Assembly (NCBI GenBank): GCA_963556495.2
Contig: OY747700.1
Coordinates: 6,177,020 to 6,241,019, forward strand
From: Valencia hispanica
Lineage: Eukaryota; Chordata; Actinopteri; Cyprinodontiformes; Valenciidae
DNA: 64,000 bases
Direction of reading: 5' to 3'
In this document: piece after piece, positions 56,801 through 64,000 of the stretch
How positions within the stretch are numbered: position 1 is the first letter of the stretch
Layout of the letters: every line of letters begins with the position of its first letter
The notes under the pieces: model-generated
The model's database searches: none
Told to the model about the DNA's origin: nothing
Seen by the model: only the letters and a program-made list of their open reading frames with translations
Translations under genes and position numbers: made by a program

Positions 56801-59800
56801 AGTTAATATACCATTAATTCAAGTTAATACACTAGTAATACCAGTTAATACACCAATAATACCAGTTAATATAACAATAATACCAGTTAATATACCATTA
56901 ATACCAGTGAATACACCATTAATATCAGTAATATACCATTAATACAAGTTAATACATTAGTAATACAAGTTAATACATTAGTAATACAAGTTAATACATT
57001 AGTATTACCAGTTAATTAACCAGTAATACCAGTTAATACACCATTAATACAGTTAATATAATTCAATTCAATTCAGTTTATTTATATAGCGCCAATTCAC
57101 AACAGATGTCATCTCAAGGCATTTAACAAGAAGTTATTTCAATACATTTATACAAACATTCCAATCAGTTAAAAAGTTTCCTATTTAAGGAATCCCAGCA
57201 GATTGCGTCAGTCATTGGCGTGAGGGTGGGCAGATTTCCAACCACAGCAATCCTTCAGCAATCCCTCATACTGAGCAAGCATGTAGCGACAGTGGAGAGG
57301 AAAAACTCCCCTTTAACAGGAAGAAACCTCCAACAGAACCAGGCTCAGTAGGAGCGGCCATCTGCCACGACCGTCTGGGGCTTTGAGAAGACAGAGCAGA
57401 GACACAGAAGGAACAGAAGATCTGATATAAGAGAACTTTCTATGTTACAGAAAGTAAAAAGTTGATAACAGGACACAGTGGATGTTCAGTTACTGAGAGG
57501 ATCATCCCAGTCGATGCCCCCCGTCCAACAGGGCATTGCAGCCAAGCAGGATACCAGACCAGGTATATCTTCTATGGAGAGAAAAACACTGAGAGAAAAC
57601 AAAGTTAACAGTCGAAATAGCAGAATGTACTGTAATACAACTGGAGAGTAGTAGGAGAAAAGGAAGTAGCAGAGTGAAGAAAATTGGTAAGTCTGTCCTC
57701 CAGCAGTCTAAGCCTATAGCAGCATAACTACAGAGATAGCTCAGGATGACCTAAGCCACTCTAACTATAAGCTTTATCAAAAAGGAAAGTTTTAAGCCTG
57801 GCCTTAAAAGTAAACAGAGTGTCTGCCTCACGGACTAAAGCTGGGAGCTGGTTCCACAGGAGAGGAGCCTGATAACTAAAAGATCTGCCTCCCATTCTAC
57901 TTTTAGAAATCCTAGGAACTACAAGTAAACCTGGAGTCTGAGAGCGAAGTGCTCTGTTAGGAACATATGGACCAATTAGATCTCTGATGTATGATGGAGC
58001 TTGATTATTAAGGGCTTTGTATGTAAGAAGAAGGATCTTAAATTCTATTCTGGATTTAACAGGGAGCCAATGAAGGGAAGCTAAAACAGGAGAAATGTGA
58101 TCTCTCTTTTTAATATTCATCAGAACTCTTGCTGCCGCATTTTGGATCAACTGAAGGCTTTTAATGGCATTTTGTGGACTTCCTGATAGTAAAGAATTAC
58201 AGTAGTCCAGCCTTGAGGTAACAAATGCATGGACTAGTTTCTCAGCATCACTCCTGGACAGGATGTTTCTAATTTTAGCAATATTCTGGAGGTGAAAGAA
58301 AGAAATCCTAGAAACCTGTTTAATATGGGATTTAAATGTCAAGTCTTGGTCAAAAATAACGCAGAGGTTCTTTACGTTATTACTGGGGGCCAATTTAATG
58401 CCATCCAGATGAAGTGATTGACTAATCAGTTTCTGTTTAAGAACTTCTGGTCCAAAGACAGCAACTTCTGTCTTGTCAGAATTTAAAAGCAAAAAGTTTA
58501 GGGTCATCCATGCTTTTATGTCTTCCAGACATGCCTGTAATCTACCTAACTGACTGGGTTCATCAGGATGTATGGATAAATATAGTTGTGTATCATCGGC
58601 ATAGCTGTGGAAATTTATCCCATGCTGTCTAATGATTCTACCAATTGGAAGCATATATATGGTGAAAAGAATTGGTCCAAGAACAGAACCCTGTGGAACT
58701 CCACAAGTAACCCTTGAGAGTGAAGATGATTTATCATTTAGATGAACAAACTGGAATCTATCAGACAAATATGATTTAAACCAGCCTAGTGCTGTTCCTT
58801 TGATCCCTGCAACATGTTCAAGCCTTTCTAAGAGAATATTATGATCGACTGTGTCAAAAGCAGCACTGAGATCTAACAAAACCAGAACAGACACCAGTCC
58901 ATTATCTGAGGCCATGAGAATATCATTAGTAACCTTCACCAGTGCTGTTTCAGTGCTATGAAGAGCTCTAAAACCTGACTGAAACTCTTCAAACAGCTCG
59001 TTACTGTTTAGATGTTCACAGACCATTAATACAATTTAATACATTAGTAATACCAGTTAATACACCATTAATACAGTTAATATACCATTAATACAAGTTA
59101 ATACATTAGTAATACCAGTTAATACACCGATAATACCAGTTAATATACCATTAATACAATTTAATACATTAGTAATACCAGTTAATACACCGATAATACC
59201 AGTTAATATATCATTAATACAAGTTAATACATTAGTAATTCCAGTTAATACACCGATAATACCAGTTAATATATCATTAATACAAGTTAATACATTAGTA
59301 ATTCCAGTTAATACACCAATAATACCATTTAATATACCAATACTACCAGTTAATACGCCAGTTATTAGATCAGTGACCTTTTAATACACCAGTAAGGACA
59401 TTTTCATACTGGTTCCAGACCATTGAAACTGGTGCCGTCTCCTCAGCAGGGTCTGTCTGACCCGTTGCCCCGCCTCCTTTCAGGGTTTACATGAGTACCT
59501 GTCCAGGTGTTTCGCTGACCTCAGCAGCAGAGGCGTGGTCGTTGGGTTCGACACCCGAGGTCAGGAGGAGAGCGGCTGCAGCAGTCAGAGGTGAACATCA
59601 TGGAGTCTTTATCCATCCCTAAAAAGCGTGTAACCAGATAGGAAGTGTGTCCCTGGGACGTGTCTTGCTTCCTGGCCCTAACCAGGTGTGTTTTCTCTGT
59701 TCCAGGCTGGCCAAGCTGACGGCCGCCGTCATGCTCAGCAGAGGCGTACCCGTCCATCTCTTCTCCACGTTCGTCCCAACTCCTTACGTGGTGAGGAACA

Positions 59801-62726
59801 TTGGTGGCGTCGGCTCTGGCACACGTTATCACTGCTTTTGGAATATTTTAAGTGCGTGAGACTGATGGTACATTAAAGAATCTCCTACCTCTAGAGCAGA
59901 GCAGTCTGAGCACGCTCAGTTTGAGGGATCAGCAGCGTCTACATCTGAAAAGTATTCACCCCCTCGGATGTTTCACCCTTTTATTGCTTTTTCAAATCTA
60001 GGCAGTGGAAATACTATAATGTTAAAATATCAGTAATGAATGTTCCTATTGTCATTGTATGTGTGTTGGTCAAAGTTAGCGTAGCTTTTTCTGTTTTTAA
60101 ATGATGCTGGATGAGATCAGGAGCTCTCAGGTTAAGCTGTTGTTTAATCAAGCGACCGTTTCATTCCCATGTTCTGTTTCCCAGCCTTACGCTGTGAAGA
60201 AACTTGGAGCAGCATCCGGAGTGATGATCACTGCGTCACACAATCCCAAAGAGGACAACGGTTACAAGGTCAGGCTGTGGGAACACAGAAACCAAACACA
60301 ACCTCCTGTGGTGCTCATCCGGTCTGTTCAGAGACTTTGTCCAGAAGTCCTAAAGTCAAACTTTTATACCTCTCAGTGTCTAAATCAAAGCGTCTGATCC
60401 GGAGTCAGAACTTCTGAACAGTTCTGGACCGCCTGGAGTCCTAGCATGGTTCTGTCTGTCTCCCTGCAGGTGTACTGGTGTAACGGCGCTCAGATCGCGT
60501 CTCCTCATGATAAGGAGGTGTTGTGCTGTATAGAGGAGCAGCTGGAGCCCTGGAGCGCCTCCTGCTGGGACGACGAGTTGGTGGATCACAGTTCGCTCAG
60601 GACCGACCCCCTGACCCAGATCGACAGCTGCTACATGGACGACCTCACTTCCCTCTGCTACCACAGGTAGCTTCCTGTTCCCTTCCTACTTCTTCCATGT
60701 ACAACTTCCTGTTCCCTTCCTACTAGTTGCAGGAACAACTTCCTGTTCCCTTTCTACTTGTTCTAGTAACAACTTCTTGTTCCCTTCCTCTTCTTCCAGG
60801 AACAACTTCCTATTCCCTTCCTACTTCTACCAGCAACAACTTCCTGTGCCCTTCCTCTTCTTCCAGGAACAGCTTCCCGTTCCCTTCCAACTCCTTCTCG
60901 GAACAGCTTCCTGTTCCCTTCCTACTTCTTCCAGGAACAACTTCCCGTTCCTTTCCTACTTCTTCCAGGAACAACTTCCCGTTCCTTTCCTACTTCTTCC
61001 AGGAACAACTTATTGTTACCTTCCTACTTCTTCCAGGTACAACTTCCTGTTCCCTTCCTACTTCTTCCGGGAACAACTTCCCGTGCCTTCCTACTTCTTC
61101 CGGGAACAACTTCCCATTTCCTTCCTACTTCTTCCAGGAACAACTTTCTTTTCCCTTCCTACTTCTTTCAGGAACAACTTCCTGTTCCCTTTCTACTTCT
61201 TTCAGGAACAACTTCCTGTTCCTTTCTTACTTCTTCCAGGAACAACTTCCTGTTCCTTTTCTTACTTCTTCCAGGAACAACTTCCTGTTCCTTTTCTTAC
61301 TTCTTCCAGGAACAACTTCCTGTTCCCTTCTCACTTCTTTCAGGAACCACTTCCTGTTTACTCCATCTCTTCCAGGAAAAGCTTCCCGTTTCCTTTCCCT
61401 GGAAGTCAACAGGAAGCACGAAGTCCCTGTGGATCCTCCTCCAGCTCTGCTCAGTTTCCTGGTCTGTTTCCTTCTGACCAGAATCAGAACCCTGAGGCTG
61501 TTCTGTGTCTTTCAGGGATCTGAACAGCAGCTGCACGTTGAAGTTCGTCCACTCGTCCTTCCACGGAGTCGGTCACGACTACGTCCAGCAGGCCTTCCGG
61601 GTGTTCGGCTTTGCCCCGCCCATTCCTGTCCCTGAGCAGAAAGACCCCGACCCGAACTTCTCCTCTGTTCGCTGCCCAAACCCTGAAGAGGGAGAGTCTG
61701 TCCTGGTAAAGTGGATCTCTGTGAAGTTTGAACATCCTGGGTTTTGTTCCAAATTTATTTTCCTCCTCCGTTTTCCAGGAGCTGTCCCTCCTCCTGGCCG
61801 AGCGGGAAAACGCTCCGATTGTTCTAGTCACAGATCCTGACGCCGACCGCCTGGCTGTGGCCGAGCGTTTTAACGGGTACGTGATGTTCGCTGCAGTTAG
61901 ACACCCATCCAACAGGGGGAGTTCAGCTGTGCGGGGTGTAGGTGTATTCGCCCAGGTTCTCCTGGTCCTAGTGATGCTGAGGTCCGTCTGAGCCTGTCTA
62001 CATGCGTTCCAGGCGTGGGTGGAAGGTGTTCTCCGGAAACGAGCTGGCCGCCCTGTTGGGATGGTGGATGTTCTTCAACTGGAAGGAGAACCATCCAGAT
62101 CCGGCGGACACCAAGAGCATCTGCATGTTGGCCACCACCGTGTCGTCCAAGATCCTGCAGGCGTTCGCTCGCATCGAGGGCTTCCACTTCGAGGTCAGAA
62201 CACATCCTGCCGCTGCTCCTGGTTCAGCTCCAGCAATGCAGCTCGTTTCTTCTTCTGTTCCAGAATAGGGTTTTTAATCAAAAAAAGCCCAAACAGAAGC
62301 CGACCCTGCACTTTAGCTGGTAGCTACAAGCCCTACGTACCGAACAAAAAAACATGAATGAACAGCTTAAGGTCTCTGGTACTACGGAAGAGTATTAGGG
62401 CCTCTGGAAAAAATAATTCTGACCTTAATCCTATAATTTTCTTCTCATAATTATGACGTTTTTTTCTCAGAATTCAGAGATTAAAATCAGAATTCTTGGT
62501 TTTTTTCAGTGGCTCTTATCCTCTTCCGTACTGGTTCTTCTAAGAAAAAATCTCAAATCAGATCACAAGTGTGACTTGACTCTCAGCTTCTTTCTGACTG
62601 ACTGAAGGTTCTCCATCTCTGTGCTCCAACAGGAAACTCTTCCTGGCTTCAAGTGGATCGGGAACAGAATCCATGAGCTCTCCAAAACCGGAAACAGGGT
62701 CATATTTGCCTTTGAAGAGTCCATAG
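53706..62726 (+). CDS. pgm2l1: Glucose-1,6-bisphosphate synthase (phosphoglucomutase 2-like 1), 5' part
   Basis: PGM2L1 transfers phosphate from 1,3-bisphosphoglycerate to glucose 1-phosphate, making glucose 1,6-bisphosphate, mostly in brain. Ten coding exons are visible: 53706-53822, 55099-55266, 59484-59590, 59706-59790, 60185-60268, 60470-60666, 61516-61705, 61779-61876, 62013-62193 and 62633-62726. They join in phase to 440 codons, about 70% of the 622-residue human protein. Landmarks: [14 protein letters not shown]; the phosphoserine loop [17 protein letters not shown]; the metal loop [13 protein letters not shown]; the sugar loop [12 protein letters not shown]; and FAFEESIG at the edge. 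PGM2 is the paralogue; [20 protein letters not shown] and [12 protein letters not shown] match PGM2L1 best. The remaining exons are right of the window. Confidence 0.93.
53823..55098. other. pgm2l1 intron 1
   Basis: 1276-base GT-AG intron. No repeat family or exon recognised. Confidence 0.7.
55099..55266 (+). CDS. pgm2l1: pgm2l1 exon 2
   Basis: 56 codons from [20 protein letters not shown] to [10 protein letters not shown], including [14 protein letters not shown]. Donor GTTAGA leads straight into a large satellite. Confidence 0.95.
55267..57060. repeat. TTAATAC minisatellite with higher-order structure
   Basis: Basic units of 16-21 bases such as CCAGTTAATACACCATTAAT. A 61-base block recurs at 55441, 55502 and 55563. 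A larger block of 545 bases is repeated: CATCAATACA lies at 55351, 55896 and 56441, exactly 545 apart each time. Copies differ by single bases (for example TAGTATTACC and TAGTATAACC). In pgm2l1 intron 2. Confidence 0.95.
57061..59025 (-). mobile_element. L2-clade LINE, best-preserved copy
   Basis: The minus-strand frame 57761-59026 is open for 421 codons, coding for the C-terminal part of an L2 reverse transcriptase. [20 protein letters not shown] (block A, with the first catalytic Asp) is followed by [20 protein letters not shown] and [12 protein letters not shown], the catalytic DD. Downstream are the conserved [20 protein letters not shown] and the end TFLFDKAYS. The 3' region with tail CTGAATTGAATTGAAT lies at 57061-57760. 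The endonuclease half is missing (5' truncation), so it is not autonomous. It inserted into the TTAATAC satellite, which continues on both sides. The frame's ATG uses the junction base. Confidence 0.93.
59026..59400. repeat. TTAATAC minisatellite, right part beyond the LINE
   Basis: The same units as at 55267-57060 (CCAGTTAATACACC and CATTAATACAAG), separated from them by the L2 insertion. Confidence 0.93.
59484..59590 (+). CDS. pgm2l1: pgm2l1 exon 3
   Basis: [20 protein letters not shown] then [15 protein letters not shown] plus AG; acceptor TTTCAG, donor GTGAAC. Confidence 0.95.
59706..59790 (+). CDS. pgm2l1: pgm2l1 exon 4
   Basis: Completes Arg, then [20 protein letters not shown] and TFVPTPYV. 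Donor GTGAGG. Confidence 0.95.
59791..60184. other. pgm2l1 intron 4, possible transposon end
   Basis: AAAGTATTCACCCCCTCGGA (59949-59968) resembles the terminal box of a fish Tc1-type element; no second end found. Confidence 0.4.
60185..60268 (+). CDS. pgm2l1: pgm2l1 exon 5 (phosphoserine loop)
   Basis: [20 protein letters not shown] then PKEDNGYK. The Ser of TASHNP is the residue that carries the phosphate in the family. Confidence 0.97.
60470..60666 (+). CDS. pgm2l1: pgm2l1 exon 6
   Basis: [20 protein letters not shown] to [11 protein letters not shown] plus AG. Donor GTAGCT; the 34-bp satellite starts right at this donor. Confidence 0.95.
60668..61400. repeat. 34-bp minisatellite of acceptor-like units
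   Basis: About 20 units of 30-36 bases around CAACTTCCTGTTCCCTTCCT and ACTTCTTCCAGGAA. Each has a pyrimidine tract and CAG, so each looks like a 3' splice site. It fills most of pgm2l1 intron 6 and leaves the plus strand open for about 300 codons, which is not a gene. Confidence 0.93.
61516..61705 (+). CDS. pgm2l1: pgm2l1 exon 7
   Basis: [20 protein letters not shown] to [11 protein letters not shown]. The true acceptor is GTGTCTTTCAG at 61505-61515, downstream of all the satellite acceptor-like copies. Confidence 0.96.
61779..61876 (+). CDS. pgm2l1: pgm2l1 exon 8 (metal loop)
   Basis: [20 protein letters not shown] then [12 protein letters not shown] plus GG. DPDADR binds magnesium. Confidence 0.96.
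62013..62193 (+). CDS. pgm2l1: pgm2l1 exon 9 (sugar-binding loop)
   Basis: [20 protein letters not shown] to [10 protein letters not shown]; acceptor GTTCCAG, donor GTCAGA. Confidence 0.96.
62194..62632. other. pgm2l1 intron 9
   Basis: 439-base GT-AG intron. It contains AAAATAATTCTGACC and an inverted-looking CAGAATTCTTGG area, with no clear repeat family. Confidence 0.6.
62633..62726 (+). CDS. pgm2l1: pgm2l1 exon 10
   Basis: [20 protein letters not shown] then [11 protein letters not shown] plus one base. Donor GTGAGA; the next exon is not found by 64000. Confidence 0.95.
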
Positions 62727-63940
62727 GTGAGAGCTTTGACGATCTGCTGTCCTTTTAGGTCTCTCTCTCGCTTTGTTTGTGTCTCAGCTATCATCATAAA
62801 TGCTCACCATCAGCTTATTCATGCTTGAACGATAAACAGGCCTCCAGTCACTAGGTGGCAGCAGTGCTCAAACTAATTCTCAGGCTGCCTGTTCAACCCA
62901 GCAGAAGTCGTCTACACAGACACATCGGTGTACAGACTGACAGGGTAGCAGGGGTCTATGAAATTCCTAATGTGGGAAAGGCGGACGGGATCGTGGAATA
63001 CGCAATAAAACGCTGTTCCTGTCGCCTTTGGGCGGCTGCAGCTCCTGTACCTGTTGCTGCCTGGTTAGGCGGGGGTTGGGTCGGCCCTCCACTCAACACA
63101 CAGCCATGGCGAAAAACCTTGAAACACAGACCTCCTCTAAATAATAAAAAATCCCGAAGCTTAGCGCCAGGGTCAGTGCTAGCCATGCTTGTGAATCAGG
63201 AGAACAATCCTTCTATAAGTTCTGTCAGCTGAAAGGTCTGCAGCAACATGAGAGCTAAACACAAAAACACTATCAGTCGTGTAGTTCAGTGGAGTCTGGA
63301 ACAGAGTTAGGAGATAAACATCAACAAAGGTTCTGATCATTATGGAAGTTAGCACGAGGATTTACTGTCTCCAGGTGTCTTTATCAGACATGTTTTAATT
63401 ATGTGTTCAAATAAAGTATATTTAAAGGGAGATTTTCTTATAAAATGTGAAAACATGAGCTTCTTTGTTTTGCACTTAATGTTTTTGTTATTTAAAAATG
63501 CTTAATGTTATTTGCGGAAAAAATTATGAATAACAGTGAATGTGGGTCTCTGTTGCTATCGATTTCTTAAATTATTTTCATTCACTACATAATTATACCC
63601 TTTTTGGTTAATAAATATGGTCAGAATGGAAAAAGTGGAATTGAGAAAAATAAAAATGTAAAAAGTGTAATTTTGAAAAAAGAAAAAAAGAATTGAGAAA
63701 ATAGTGAAAGGGATTTAATAATATATATTTAGAAAAGGAATAAGCTGATGAAGCTGAGAAGTAACCAATGTTTACAGTTTGACAAAGTTTTAAATGTTAC
63801 TGTTTAGTCTAAAAACGGCACATCCCAGTCAATCATTTGTACCTTTTCTCTTCTGATAACAAACTGAACAGTCCTGATTAAATGTTTCCATTTGAGTTAA
63901 TAAACTGAACTTGGAAATAGTTTTCAGACTTAAAACAATT
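62727..63940. other. pgm2l1 intron 10, start
   Basis: No exon found. 62820-63240 is GC-richer than its surroundings and may be an old repeat; the rest is AT-rich. Confidence 0.5.
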
Positions 63941-63985
63941 AAATGAGCTGCAACAACTTAAAATTTAAGTTGTTGCAGCTCATTT
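63941..63985. repeat. Perfect 45-base palindrome
   Basis: AAATGAGCTGCAACAACTTA and its exact inverse TAAGTTGTTGCAGCTCATTT flank a short AT centre (22-base arms, 1-base centre). Could be a MITE tip or a regulatory hairpin; the element's far end is not in view. Confidence 0.92.
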
Positions 63986-64000
63986 TATTAATCTGTAAAG

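Noticed and set aside
55267..59400. CRISPR array
   Set aside because: The repeats vary in length and sequence and have no unique spacers; this is a eukaryotic intron satellite.
60727..61635. Open frames of about 300 and 250 codons as genes
   Set aside because: They translate the 34-bp satellite and run on into pgm2l1 exon 7 in a wrong frame.

Overview
The window is vertebrate nuclear DNA, almost certainly from a teleost fish. Genes are split into short exons with spliceosomal introns. The proteins are closest to vertebrate ABCG1, SPCS2, RNF169, LIPT2 and PGM2L1. The spaces between exons are packed with fish-type repeats: L2 and Rex1 LINEs, tRNA-headed SINEs, Tc1-like remnants, hAT elements with 8-bp target duplications, and minisatellites. 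The species cannot be named from the sequence alone. All exon joins were worked out by hand from splice sites, reading phase and remembered family sequences.

Layout. (1) 257-11425, minus strand: the first four coding exons of abcg1; the rest lies left of the window. Its introns hold a SINE, an L2 LINE, a purine-rich satellite and Tc1 remnants. (2) 11667-18514: a large hAT-like element with an 8-bp target duplication. It carries a broken SGNH-hydrolase-like gene and a second, nested hAT (14470-18006) that itself contains a Rex1 LINE and a fold-back hairpin. (3) 19895-21370: another hAT-like element. (4) 22239-25916, minus: complete spcs2 in five exons, with one intron that fits a minor-spliceosome AT-AC intron. 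(5) 27485-32074, minus: rnf169 in six exons; the N-terminal RING finger appears to have lost its middle. (6) 32580-34806: L2, SINE and hAT remnants between two divergent genes. (7) 35582-42727, plus: complete lipt2 in three exons; its 6.4-kb second intron holds a 39-copy 42-bp minisatellite and several hAT MITEs. (8) 43120-44950: short repeats. (9) 45081-52582: a decayed LTR retroelement with two intact LTRs, a tRNA-Lys-like primer site and a 4-bp target duplication. (10) 53706-62726, plus: the first ten coding exons of pgm2l1, which continues right of the window. Its introns contain two large satellites, one of them interrupted by an L2 LINE.

The genes are not an operon. rnf169, spcs2, lipt2 and pgm2l1 all lie together on human chromosome 11q13.4, so this is a conserved syntenic block; abcg1 is on a different human chromosome, so the left end marks a rearranged boundary. 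Their jobs are unrelated: sterol efflux (ABCG1), signal-peptide removal in the ER (SPCS2), DNA double-strand-break chromatin response (RNF169), mitochondrial lipoylation (LIPT2) and glucose-1,6-bisphosphate synthesis (PGM2L1).

The observations most worth following are the AT-AC intron in spcs2, the missing RING core of rnf169 beside a 13-bp direct repeat, the satellite of repeated acceptor-like sequences in pgm2l1, and the higher-order minisatellites in lipt2 and pgm2l1.
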